A DNA stretch of 64,000 nt, taken from the NCBI RefSeq assembly GCF_022965805.1, contig NC_133117.1, forward strand, positions 6,286,183-6,350,182, written 5' to 3'. Below the pieces are notes generated by a model. That model worked only from the letters and a program-made list of their open reading frames with translations, was not told where the DNA came from and ran no database searches. Positions 25,901 through 35,490 of the stretch are shown one piece after another. Each line of letters begins with the position of its first letter. Within the stretch, counting starts at the first letter, position 1. Made by a program: the position numbers and the translations under genes. Source of the stretch: Primulina eburnea. Lineage: Eukaryota; Streptophyta; Magnoliopsida; Lamiales; Gesneriaceae.

Positions 25901-26310
25901 GAGAAATTGAGGTCAGTAATACAATTAGTCCGACATCAATAAAATTCTTGATTATGAAACTAAACTACAGCAGTCCAGTGCAATTGATTCCAAAAGGCCA
26001 AACAGAAACCTTTTTGTTTGTTATACTTCTAAATTAGCAATTTAAGATCCAATTATTACCAAATGAATGAGCATCAGTTACAACCAGAAATGCCAAGGAT
26101 AAGTGCCAGATCTATCAAACATAAAAATAGCTTAGAAAACAGTAATCTAGTTAGCCCACGAAATTGATCGCAGCAATCGAATAGTAGATGAAAAATAAAC
26201 AAGTTAAGAACCTGTTCCCAGGTGGAGGCGAAGTTGTAGCCCTTAGAAATCGCGCCAGACTTCGGCACGCCGCTTTTCCCCGATCCCGTCGAAGCCGTAG
26301 TCGTCGTCAT
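10922..26310 (-). CDS. COG3: Conserved oligomeric Golgi complex subunit 3 (COG3), complete, 25 exons
   Basis: Exons, in transcript order: 26212-26310, 25690-25773, 25471-25578, 23935-23979, 23774-23848, 23552-23647, 23188-23265, 21701-21786, 21340-21406, 21155-21217, 20958-21059, 20719-20823, 20405-20497, 18864-18952, 17386-17605, 15400-15486, 14961-15077, 14852-14884, 14452-14538, 14311-14373, 12916-13032, 12245-12337, 11541-11666, 11307-11407, 10922-11051. They sum to 2364 nt, 787 aa, close to Arabidopsis COG3, with every frame joining cleanly. Landmarks are [17 protein letters not shown] (N-terminus), [16 protein letters not shown] (coiled coil), [54 protein letters not shown] and [17 protein letters not shown]3 belongs to lobe A of the COG tether, which docks retrograde vesicles at the Golgi. 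The intron after exon 5 begins GC rather than GT. The start ATG at 26310 gives MTTTTAST; the triplets just upstream contain no ATG. Confidence 0.95.
12571..12687 (-). mobile_element. SINE with 8-bp target duplication in COG3 intron 21
   Basis: Read on the - strand the element has a polymerase III box A-like TGTAGCCCATTTGG and a box B-like AGTTCGATTCC about 36 bp downstream, ending in an A-rich tail (T-rich on the + strand). It is flanked by ACCTTTCT at 12571-12578 and 12680-12687. A tRNA-derived short element of about 100 bp with a tail and direct repeats is the hallmark of a SINE. The family was not identified. Confidence 0.75.
15810..17250 (+). mobile_element. LTR-type remnant in COG3 intron 15
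   Basis: This fills most of the 1.9 kb intron and is collinear with the sequence at 47501-48953. Shared blocks are TGTTG at the start, AAAACTTG, CCTATAAATA (a TATA-like box), TGTATAAATCAAAGTCTTCT and CTCCGAACATCCATAAACA. Both copies are rich in CAGTTG/CAACTG words. The start is fairly clear, but the 3' limit and target duplication are not. It is probably an old solo LTR (Ty1/copia-like guess), in the + orientation, opposite to COG3. Confidence 0.5.
22272..22825. mobile_element. Small hAT-type element in COG3 intron 7
   Basis: The element runs 22280-22817 (538 bp). The left end is CAGTGTTCTAAAATTCG; the right end on the other strand is CAAGGTTCTAAAATTCG, a 17-bp inverted repeat with two differences. 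The flanks CTCTTGAT (22272-22279) and CTCTGGAT (22818-22825) are an 8-bp target duplication with one change, the size typical of hAT. GC-rich CGCCTAGCGACGCCTA words sit just inside the right end. The interior has a short, decayed coding-like stretch and no transposase. Confidence 0.8.
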
Positions 26311-26489
26311 TCCTCCTTTCACTATTCAAATGAATTCGATTCAAATAACTGGATATTGATAAAAAGTGCTCCGTCTGAATCCCGACCTCGGCGGTAGCTG
26401 TAATATCTCAGATTCCGATCAGAAATGCTGAGGGATCTCATCAACCGATGAATTAGGTAGAATCAGTTAGCAGCGGAAGCCATTTTCTG

Positions 26490-26500
26490 TATATATAAAT
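26490..26500 (-). promoter_or_regulatory. Probable TATA box of COG3
   Basis: On the - strand the sequence reads ATTTATATATA, about 180 bp upstream of the COG3 start codon. The Tat element LTR begins only 15 bp further upstream (26516, after its ACCTG duplication). All native promoter DNA beyond the TATA box is therefore displaced by 10.5 kb. Confidence 0.5.
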
Positions 26501-26515
26501 CAAAAGTAAAACCTG

Positions 26516-27166
26516 TGTTTGGGCTAAAATAATTAAATTAGAAGCCCAATTTAATTATTTAATTAGAAGACCAATTCAAGTAGAAGTTAATTAGAAGCCC
26601 ATCAAGTGCAACATATTTATTTTCAAAAACTGATCATGAAGCGCTGAAAAGGGAAAAGATCATGGGAGGGGAGGTTGAGATCGTGGCGTGAAAAGTGGGA
26701 AAGATCATGGGGTCATGGGGGAGTGGAGAGAAACGGCCCGTTGCTAGGAAGAAAAGAGATCGGCAAGCACAGAAACAACTCTTCTACACACAACAGAACT
26801 CAACACAGACAAATCTGCAAACACTCTGCAAAATTTCCAATATTCAAGCAATAGTCTTTTTCAAGCTTTCAAGCATATTTCTATTTACTTCTTCTCGTTT
26901 GTAGATTTCAGCAACTTCATATTTTATATTTTTATGTCTTGTAAATTTCTACAGTTTATTGAAAATATAAACGATGTCAGAGATTTATTCCTCAAATCCC
27001 AATAGTTTTCTTTATTTTGGCGTTATAGTTGTTTTAGGAGATTAGAACCGACGATCAAATTTAGAATTCACAATCGCTTGTTTTTAGAAGTTAGATTTTA
27101 TCATTTTCACACAAATCGGTGCACTTCGCACCTGGCACGCCCGCAACACCAAATATTGTGCAAACA
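26516..27166 (+). repeat. 5' LTR of the Tat element
   Basis: 651 bp, TGTTTGGGC...GCAAACA, identical by eye to the 3' LTR except one base. A GGCACGCCCG word near its 3' end resembles the primer site that follows the LTR. A 69-codon open frame inside it occurs in both LTRs and is not a gene. Confidence 0.97.
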
Positions 27167-27169
27167 TAT

Positions 27170-27189
27170 TTTGGCACGCCCGGTGGGAC
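27170..27189 (+). other. Primer binding site of the Tat element
   Basis: TTTGGCACGCCCGGTGGGAC follows the 5' LTR after three bases. A TGG start next to the LTR is the usual match to a tRNA CCA end. The tRNA species was not identified. Confidence 0.75.
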
Positions 27190-27196
27190 CCGCACT

Positions 27197-30100
27197 ATGG
27201 CGCCAAGGAGAAAAGAAAACGTCAACCAGGAGAGTGGGGAGTCTCTGGCTAATCAAGAGGGAACTCAGGTTCCACAGCCAGAGCAACCTACTGTTGAACC
27301 ACATACTGAAGAAGTAGATCTGCAGATTCCTACTACATACGATCAAGTTTCAAACAAGGTGATGGAAGAGTTAACTGCTATAAAGATTGAGGAAATCTCA
27401 CTGGCCCTGTCCAAGGCAATGGCCGACTGTTTGAAGACTTTATTGAGTAGACCGAATCAATCTACCAGAGGGGAGCAAAATACCACCGTCAAAGAGACTG
27501 GCCAAGGAAGCAACCAAGTTCATGAATCCGATCAGGGAGTTGGAGACTCAAGGGCTGGTGATCCCCGCCGCCCAGAGTGTACTCTCCCAAATCAGCCCGA
27601 AAGAAGGTACACACCACCTCACAAGAGAGAAGAAACCTTAGGAGGGAGAGCTCAGCCATATCCACGTACTCATGGAGTGGGGAGCTCGAAGCAACCAGTT
27701 GCTCAAGTGTTCAGCGTGACCAATCCTCTGTACCAACCGGGAGCTTATGATGACATATCGCACATGGATTATCCAGGAGGAGATGGAGGCTTCCCAGGGG
27801 GTAATTTTGGTTTAAATGCAGGGTTTCAAGCTCGGGGGGCAAATTACCATCACCAACTCCCCGCTCGGAATTTGCACGGGATTGATCCAGAAATGGTGAG
27901 AGAAGCTGTTCAAGAGTTATATGGGCCGGCCTTGAAACAGATTGGCCGCCCAGAGTTCCACAAACCATATCCAGACTACATTGACGTGAATAACCCGTAC
28001 CCAAGGGGTTATAGAGTGCATGAGTTCAGTTTATTCTCCGGGGAGGATGGCCAGTCCAGCATGGAACACATAGCCAGATTCACCATCCAGTGCGGGGAAT
28101 TAGCCAACTTGGAGAACTTCAACAATCTAAAGTTGCGGCTATTCCCAAATTCCCTCACTGGAACTGCATTCGCTTGGTATGCCTCGCTCCCCAGAAATTC
28201 AGTGATGAGTTGGCAAGAAATGGAAAGACAATTTCACATTCAATTCTATAGAACAGAGCCTGAAGTGTGCATTGCCGACTTATCCAGAGTCACTCAAAAG
28301 AAAGGAGAGTCTGTGGAATATTTCATAGACAGGTTCAAGAAGATGAAGAATAGGTGCAAGGTGTTCCTACCCGAGACTGAGTTCGTGAAGATGGCACAAA
28401 AGGGGCTAGATTTTGAATTAAGGAAGAAATTCCAAGGAATGGAGTTCAGGGATTTCTTTGAGCTAGCCGCCAAAGTGGCTGAATACGAAGAGCTTTTGAG
28501 GGAAGAGTCGTACAAGAAGAAAACTGCTATGGGGTCGTATTATCAAGAGGTGGAAGATGTGGCATTGGCGGAGATTCGGTCAGCTGGTTCTTGCACCGTT
28601 CCCCTGCTAAAAAAGAAGCCAGCAGAACCTGAAAAGAATAATAGCTCCCAACTCCCCAAAGACATGCACTATACTTTTGACACGTCAAAGACCGAGGAAA
28701 TCTTCGATTTCTTGGTAAAGGAAAAATTCATCACATTCCCGCCTGATCATAAGATGCCACCTACAGAAGAGCTGAAGGGAAGAGAGTATTGTAAGTACCA
28801 CAACTCTTACAATCATGCTACGAAGTCTTGTTGGGCGTTCAAGAATATCTTGCAGGACAGAATTAACAAGGGAGTTGTGAAGTTCCCTAACAAACAAGAG
28901 TCTATGGCGGTGGATGACGATCCTTTTCCCCCCGTAGCTTTGGTCAATGTGAACGTGACAGATTTGAGGGATCTTCTCAATGAGAAAAGAAGCCGATCCT
29001 TTGCAGTGAAAGACCGGGTAATCAAGAAATACTGGATTCCAAAGGGTCAAATGTTTGAAGCACCTGGAAGACATAGTGCCGATCGAATGCGCACAATTCA
29101 ACCACGTATCCCCAGAAATGTTGGTGAATCCGCGGCCTTTAGGCCGAGGAATCAACATTTCCTTGAAAGACCAGTGGTGGAGAAACAATGGTTTAGAGGG
29201 GAGTCATCTTGCAATCATCGTCAAAGGTATTCGGACAGGAGAAATGCATATGCATTTGAGTCACGAAAGGTGGAAACTAGAAAATTATCAGCTGATCAAG
29301 GCAGAGAACGGCGTTCATACGAAATCACAAAAGGAAAAATGATTGAGAACAATGGAGTAAAGCCGAGATACGTTCTTCCAGCCAGAGGGGAGTTTAGTGA
29401 GTCTTGGAGAGTGGCCCAACACAAACTGTTCCCTAGGCCACCGACCAGGACACAAAAGAGACGACTGTTGAGAGAAAGAGCTATTGCAAGAAGAGAGGAG
29501 TCCGCTAAGCTGAGGAATGAATCCAAAATTGATGTTCCAGTCTCCAATGAGCCAGTGGGGAGTAAATCTAAGTTTGGAAGATCGGCTACTGAGGACAAGT
29601 TTGTTGAAGACGATGATGATTTATTAAGCGAAGAGGATGATCAAGCAAGGAAATCAATTAATTTTCGCGTTGGGGAATTTCACATCACTGTGGATTGTGC
29701 CACTGGAGTGGTGATATTACCCGGGAGATTTAAAATGGTAAAAGAAGGGAACGGGGAGTTGATACCCCATGAATCGTCGCAAAAAGAAGATCAGGCAAGT
29801 AAACTCCTTGAAGGGAGTTCAAAAGTGATTATCAAGGAGGGTCACCGAAACAAGCCTCAGCAGGTGATACTTGAAAAGCCTACACCGGCCATGACCAAGC
29901 ACATAAGGCCGTTGTACATCAAAGCCCACTTGAATGGAAAGCCAGTGTCTAGAGTGTTGATTGACAATGGCTCAGCGGTAAACGTTCTCCCAGTAAGAAT
30001 GTTGAAAAGTCTGGGAAAAAATGAGGAAGACTTGATTCCTTCAGAAGTTTCGGTTGCTGCATTTACAGGGGAAACTACCAAGACCATTGGGGTACTCCCC

Positions 30101-30496
30101 GCTGATGTTACTGTGGGGAGTATGTCATCTTTATGTGTATTCTTCGTGGTAAACTCCTCCGCCAACTTCCAAGCGTTGTTAGGCAGAGATTGGATCCATG
30201 CAAACCAGTGCATACCATCCTCAATGCACCAACTGTTGTTATTTTGGAAGGGGGATGACGTGGAGGTCGTAGAAGCGGATGGACAACCGTTCCAAACAAG
30301 TGCAAGTGCAGTAGAAGCCAGATATTACAATGGGGATTTTGGGCCCATCAAAATCCGTAGCAATAGCAAGAAAGAAAATCCACTGTACATGCAAACACCA
30401 ACTCCAAGCTCGGTGTTGGAAAGAATCCTCAAACCTACTGTTATCGTGCCGTCGAGGCCGATAATTCAGCCACTGATTGAGGAGATTGATGATTGA
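27197..30496 (+). CDS. Tat element Gag-protease polyprotein
   Basis: 1099 codons from the ATG that gives MAPRRKENV, the first ATG after the primer site. The N-terminal third is polar and low-complexity. A retrotransposon Gag domain follows (WQEMERQFHIQFYRTEP, ESVEYFIDRFKKMKNRC), then a CKYHNSYNHATKSC metal-knuckle-like motif. Near the C-terminus is a retropepsin with IDNGSAVN as the active-site aspartate motif and LLGRDWI as the flap/dimer strand. Gag forms the particle; the protease matures it. The frame is open throughout, so this product may still be made. It overlaps the next frame by 20 nt with a +1 relation. Confidence 0.9.
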   Translation: MAPRRKENVNQESGESLANQEGTQVPQPEQPTVEPHTEEVDLQIPTTYDQVSNKVMEELTAIKIEEISLALSKAMADCLKTLLSRPNQSTRGEQNTTVKETGQGSNQVHESDQGVGDSRAGDPRRPECTLPNQPERRYTPPHKREETLGGRAQPYPRTHGVGSSKQPVAQVFSVTNPLYQPGAYDDISHMDYPGGDGGFPGGNFGLNAGFQARGANYHHQLPARNLHGIDPEMVREAVQELYGPALKQIGRPEFHKPYPDYIDVNNPYPRGYRVHEFSLFSGEDGQSSMEHIARFTIQCGELANLENFNNLKLRLFPNSLTGTAFAWYASLPRNSVMSWQEMERQFHIQFYRTEPEVCIADLSRVTQKKGESVEYFIDRFKKMKNRCKVFLPETEFVKMAQKGLDFELRKKFQGMEFRDFFELAAKVAEYEELLREESYKKKTAMGSYYQEVEDVALAEIRSAGSCTVPLLKKKPAEPEKNNSSQLPKDMHYTFDTSKTEEIFDFLVKEKFITFPPDHKMPPTEELKGREYCKYHNSYNHATKSCWAFKNILQDRINKGVVKFPNKQESMAVDDDPFPPVALVNVNVTDLRDLLNEKRSRSFAVKDRVIKKYWIPKGQMFEAPGRHSADRMRTIQPRIPRNVGESAAFRPRNQHFLERPVVEKQWFRGESSCNHRQRYSDRRNAYAFESRKVETRKLSADQGRERRSYEITKGKMIENNGVKPRYVLPARGEFSESWRVAQHKLFPRPPTRTQKRRLLRERAIARREESAKLRNESKIDVPVSNEPVGSKSKFGRSATEDKFVEDDDDLLSEEDDQARKSINFRVGEFHITVDCATGVVILPGRFKMVKEGNGELIPHESSQKEDQASKLLEGSSKVIIKEGHRNKPQQVILEKPTPAMTKHIRPLYIKAHLNGKPVSRVLIDNGSAVNVLPVRMLKSLGKNEEDLIPSEVSVAAFTGETTKTIGVLPADVTVGSMSSLCVFFVVNSSANFQALLGRDWIHANQCIPSSMHQLLLFWKGDDVEVVEADGQPFQTSASAVEARYYNGDFGPIKIRSNSKKENPLYMQTPTPSSVLERILKPTVIVPSRPIIQPLIEEIDD

Positions 30497-31640
30497 TTCG
30501 AACCAAGAAGAAAAGGAGGTAGCTGCAACCTCTATATGGAAGGCACATGTGCAGCAAGTACTGGAAAAACTAAAGGAAGAAGAAGCATGGGACACTTATG
30601 GAACTGAAGTTGTCCAAGAAGAAGAATACGAAGATGATGAGCTCCAAGTCGATGAGTTGTTGATGGCGCCATCTCAACTGGAAGATGGCCAACATGAAGT
30701 TCAAGACCCGTTGGAAGAGATTAACTTGGGGGAGCTTGAGAATCCAAAAGTGGTATATGTGAGTAAGCTACTGGAAGAGCAGTTGAAGCAAGACTTGATC
30801 AGCATGTTGAAGGAATACAAAGATTGTTTTGCATGGAGTTATGATGACATGCCAGGGTTGGACCGAAAATTGGTCGAACACCGACTTCCACTCAAAGAAG
30901 GTTTCAAACCATTTCAACAGTCATCTCGTCGCATGTCAAAAGAAGTTGAATTGAAAGTGAAAGAGGAAGTTGAGAAATTGTTGAAGGCCAAGTTTATAAA
31001 GCCAATCCGATATACCGAGTGGCTTTCAAACATTGTGCCGGTAATGAAGAAGAATGGCAAGGTCAGAATATGCATCGACTTCCGAGACTTGAACTGTGCA
31101 ACTCCCAAGGATGTGTATGTAATGCTGATACCTGATATGTTGATTGATTCAGTGGCTAAACATGAGCTGTTATCTTTCATGGATGGGTTCTCTGGCTACA
31201 ACCAAATCAAAATAGCAGAAAGTGACAATCACAAAACTGCATTCAGATGCCCAGGGGCTGTTGGTACGTTTGAATGGCTTGTTATGCCATTCGGGCTAAA
31301 GAACGCGGGAGCCACATATCAAAGAGCTATGAACTCCATCTTTCATGACATGATAGGGCATCACATTGAAGTATATATAGATGATATCGTTGTGAAGTCT
31401 AAACAAGCTGCTGATCACATTGAACACTTGAGGAAAAGCTTCCAAAGAATGAGGCAACATGAATTGAAGTTGAATCCATTGAAATGTGCCTTTGGCGTAA
31501 AAGCAGGAAACTTTTTGGGATTTCTTGTACATCAAAGGGGAGTTGAAGTAGATAAAAACAAAGCCAAAGCCATTATGGAAGCAAATCCGCCTAGAAACAA
31601 GAAAGAGTTGCAACGCTTCCTTGGGCAAGTGAATTCTTGA
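30477..31640 (+). pseudogene. Tat element reverse transcriptase, cut by a one-base loss
   Basis: 387 codons open from 30477 in the +1 frame relative to Gag. Reverse transcriptase motifs are in order: FIKPIRYTEWLSNIVPV, VRICIDFRDLN, MDGFSGYNQI, MPFGLKNAGATYQRAMN, the catalytic YIDDIVVKSK, and a C-terminal LQRFLGQVN. After GTGAAT the sequence loses one T and a stop follows at once; the next frame resumes with FLRRFIYNLAGK, the usual family continuation. RT and RNase H were therefore a single frame in the parent element. The enzyme would copy RNA into cDNA in the particle. Whether the present copy is active is doubtful. Confidence 0.85.
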
Positions 31641-34015
31641 GGCGTTTTATTTATAACCTTGCAGGGAAGACAAAGGAGTTTTCACAGCTGTTGAAGCTCA
31701 AAGACAGCAGGGAGTTCAAATGGGAAGAGTCGCATCAGAGAGCTTTTGATGTGATTAAGAGATATCTATCTAATCCACCTGTTCTTATGCCTCCCAGGTA
31801 TGGAATGCCCCTTAAATTATACATCTCTGCTGCTCATGAATCAATTGGGTGTCTACTAGTTCAAAATAATCATGAAGGAAATGAACAAGCTATCTATTAT
31901 TTGAGTAGATTCCTTACTCCAGTAGAGGTGAAATACTCTGTGATTGAAAAGCTATGCTTAACACTGTACTATGCATGTACTAAGTTAAGACATTATTTAA
32001 TTCAATCAAGAGTGTTTGTGGTGGCTAAAACCGATTTGATTAAATACATGCTTAATAGACCCATCCTCTCTGGGAGAATTGGCAAATGGTCTTTAGCATT
32101 GGCCGAGTTTACATTGACATATTATCCCCAAAAATCAGTAAAAGGCCAAGCTATCGCCGATTTTTTAGCTGATCACCCTTCACTTGATGAGTTTATTGGA
32201 GAACAGGTTGGGTTTCCAGTTTGTGGAGTTGGAGTCCAACCCTGGGAGTTGAAGTTCGATGGATCAAGCACAGAAACAGCAGCTGGAGCTGGTATTGTGA
32301 TCACCTCCCCAAGAGGTGTGAAAACCGCTCTATCCTTTAATTTGGATTTCCCATGCACCAACAATCAAGCAGAATACGAAGCACTGGTCATTGGATTGGA
32401 AATTCTGAAAGATCTAGGGGCAAGAGAATTATTGATATCAGGGGATTCTCAGCTGGTACTCAAACAGCTGTCAGGGGAGTTCAAATGCACAAGTTTGTCC
32501 TTGGCACCTTACCATACCGCCGCATCCCAACTTCTAGATGATTTCGAAGAAGTGTCATTAGTCCACGTCCCAAGACAAGAAAATTGGGAGGCAGACGAGT
32601 TGGCACATGTTGCTTCGGGATTGAAGATGTCTCCAGAACTCACTCACAGACTAGTGTTGATTCAGAAGAAAAACCACCCTTCAATTCAGCAAAGAGGGAT
32701 TCAGGTAGACACACTCAACTTGGATGTAAACTTAGCTGGGGACTGGAGGGATGACATGAAAATGGTGCTAGAATCAACCGGGAAAGATATTCCACATGGT
32801 TTAAAAATGAGAGCTCTTAATTACGTTTTAGTGGAGGGTGATTTGTACAGGAAAGGGTTAGATGGTCTGCTCCTCAGATGCATAGGCTTCCCAGAGGCTT
32901 TGGAGATCATGAAGCAAGTCCATGAGGGAGTGTGTGGAGCCCATCAATCTGGAATAAAGATGAGATGGTTGATAATGAGGTATGGCTACTATTGGCCATC
33001 CATCCTGAAAGATTGCATCAAATATGCTAGGGGATGCCAGCCATGTCAGAGACACGGGAACATCCAAAGAATTTCGGCGGATGAACTTCACAGCGTTGTC
33101 AAACCATGGCCATTCAAAGGCTGGGCCATGGACTTAATAGGGAAAATCTACCCCTCATCATCTAAAGGCCACTCGTTCATCCTTGTGGCTACAGATTTTT
33201 TCACCAAATGGGTAGAAGCAGTGCCTTTGAAGAAAGCGGAGCAAGGGGATGTCATTAACTTTGTGAAAGAGAATATTATTCATAGATTTGGAATTCCAGA
33301 GTCATTGACCACGGATCAGGGAACTATGTTCACAGGCTCAGATATGAGGGAGTTTGCAGAAGACTATGGAATTAAATTGATAAACTCATCCCCTCATTAC
33401 CCACAGTCCAACGGGCAAGCAGAAGCGTCAAATAAAGTGTTGATAAAGATTCTACAAAAGATGATGGAAGAGAATCCTAGGGATTGGCCAAGGCTATTAT
33501 CAGAAACTTTGTGGGCATACAGGACATCCAAGAGGACTGCCACTGGAGTGAGCCCTTTTTCCCTTACCTTTGGCCATGATGCAGTGCTCCCATTAGAGAT
33601 TATGGTGCCATCAATGCGAGTGGCAAAGCAAAATGAACTTTCCCTTGAGCATTATAATGAAGCAATGATCATGGAGTTAGAAGAACTAGATGAGCTGAGA
33701 ATCCAAGCGTACAATGCTTTGCTGTTACAAAAACAAAAAGTGACGAGAATCTACAACAAAAGAGTGAACAAGAAAAGTTTCCATGAAGGAGAAATAGTGT
33801 GGAAGACCATACTACCACTAGGAACAAAGGATAGGGAGCTGGGCAAATGGTCTCCCAACTGGGAGGGACCATTCAAGGTACATAAGGTATTAGACGGAAA
33901 TGCATATTGGCTATCAAGCATAGATGGCCATCCACACAAAAGATGCATAAACGGCAAGTATCTCAAGCCGTATTTTCCAAGTATGAGGGAAGAAGTAGGA
34001 AGAGCTTGCAAGTAA
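31637..34015 (+). pseudogene. Tat element RNase H, second RNase H and integrase frame
   Basis: 792 codons, downstream part of the broken pol. First comes a degenerate gypsy RNase H/connection-like domain (AIYYLSRFLTPVE, IADFLADHP), whose expected catalytic aspartate region reads YISAAHESIG. Next is a complete archaeal-type RNase H (WELKFDGSS, NNQAEYEAL, ISGDSQLV, ENWEADELAH). The integrase has an HHCC finger (VHEGVCGAHQSG, CQPCQRHG) and a D,D-35-E core (GWAMDLIGK, TTDQGTMF, GQAEASNK). It ends after a basic C-terminal domain (GPFKVHKVLDGNAYWL). The frame itself is open, so only the fusion to RT is lost. Confidence 0.9.
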
Positions 34016-35160
34016 AGCAATCACGAAGGCTAATCTTCAGTGGGGAGTTGGCATTTTTCAGTGGGGAGTTGGCCTTCAGGGCCACTTGTGTATATATTAA
34101 GTTCCTGATTTCAAGGTGTCATGTGATGTAGGCCTTAGGGCCACTGAAATAAATATATTTTGTTTATGATTCAACAATAAAATTGATCGGGGAGAGTGGG
34201 ATAGGGAGTCGGCCTTATGGCCACTTATTCCAATATTTTTATGGTACCAAAAATCATGGTGGAATAGACCATACTGCCATTATAAATTGACTGTTTGCAT
34301 GTGCAGTGACAGATTCATGAAGTAGGCCTTGAGGCCACTTAGAATATGACAGGAAAGGCGAGCGGGGAGTTGAGCTCACCTGGCGGACAATGAGTAATAA
34401 AGGAAGAACTGAAGAGAACAAAGGCAATATGCAAACCCCAAGAAGACCTAGAAGTTGACTTTGGAAGGAAAATAGGCTAATAAGGCATTGTTGCATGTTT
34501 TTAGTGGGATTTTATTTGAAGTAGGCCTTAGGGCCACTAGTGTAAATATTCGTTATGGTTTAAAAATAAAGATGATCAATTCAAGTTGGCCAGGAGGCCA
34601 CTTTTATTGTATTGAATTCATTTTGTTTTGATAAAAGATCAGGGGAGGAAATAATCGCGAGCGGGGAGTTTTAAGCCAATCTATTATTTTGATTGAAGCT
34701 ATTGAAATGAGTTGGGTTAAATGGATTAAGAACGAATAGAAACTCCTCCCCAAACCTCCAATACACAACCTTACATACAAACCCACCCTCATTCAACATC
34801 CATCACCCAACAACCACAACACAAAACCAAGAGTCAACAAATCAAAAGTGGAGTCACCGCATGCAAGAACAGTAAGTAAACGTGTATGTGGGATAAGGGG
34901 TCTGACTGAAGTGCAGATGCATATACGTGTATGTGGGAAAGGGGCCCGACTGAAGTGCAATGCATAATGATAGGGATAAGGGAGTCATCTTGAGTGGATG
35001 CAACACATAAGGGCACGTAAGGGCACATTAGAGTTGAGAAGTACCTGTGTTGCAAGATACCCCAAAGGACACTAATGCTTAGGTGTCGAATACGATGAAG
35101 AACTGAGGCCAACCCATGGCCAATTCTCAATCCAGCATTACCTGTGAAGAGCAAACATGC
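34016..35160 (+). other. 3' noncoding region of the Tat element with GGCCTTAGGGCCACT repeats
   Basis: No credible coding sequence. The motif GGCCTTAGGGCCACT, or a close variant, starts near 34071, 34131, 34211, 34324, 34523 and 34588. CAGTGGGGAGTTGG occurs twice near 34040-34071, with related GGGGAGTT words later. Around 34878-34950 a GTGTATGTGGGA...CTGACTGAAGTGCA block occurs twice. From 34740 to 34860 the strand is C/A-rich. Confidence 0.75.
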
Positions 35161-35199
35161 GAATCGCATATACAACAAGAGACTACATACCCATCTTTT

Positions 35200-35490
35200 C
35201 ACCGCATGTAGAAATGGCACCAAAATGCAGAATGAGCTTTCTTGGTCTCTTGGGGTCCCAAAAGTAATTCAAATCAATAAAAATAGCCATGATAATTCCA
35301 AATCCAAGGAGCAATGGAAGCAAAGCAGAGTAACAATCAAATAATGATTGAGGGATGGATATATAAAATATTTTGATTTTGCTGTGATTGGAAGTGGACT
35401 GGCTGGCCTTAGTTGTGCTTTTGAAGTTGCAAAACATAAAACCGTTGCAGTGATAACCAACGCTGAGCCTCACGAAAGCAACCAACTATG
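35200..35490 (+). pseudogene. Captured fragment of host L-aspartate oxidase inside the Tat element
   Basis: 35374-35475 encodes YFDFAVIGSGLAGLSCAFEV and AVITNAEPHESN. This is the N-terminal FAD-binding region of plastid L-aspartate oxidase, the first enzyme of NAD synthesis, with the GxGxxG dinucleotide motif. Upstream, KMQNELSWSLGVPKVIQIN and then, in a shifted frame, LRDG fit the transit-peptide region of the same protein. Stops and shifts lie between the pieces, and the NYAQ that should follow HESN is out of frame. Only about the first fifth of the enzyme is present. It lies in the same orientation as the element and ends where the GH36 fragment begins. It is not functional. Assignment is from remembered family sequence. 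Confidence 0.8.

Noticed and set aside
26695..26904. 69-codon open frame, repeated at 36597-36806
   Set aside because: It lies wholly inside the two LTRs and is duplicated only because the LTRs are; no protein family features.
28685..29188. Reverse-strand 167-codon open frame
   Set aside because: Shadow of the Gag-protease frame on the opposite strand; the + strand frame has clear domains.
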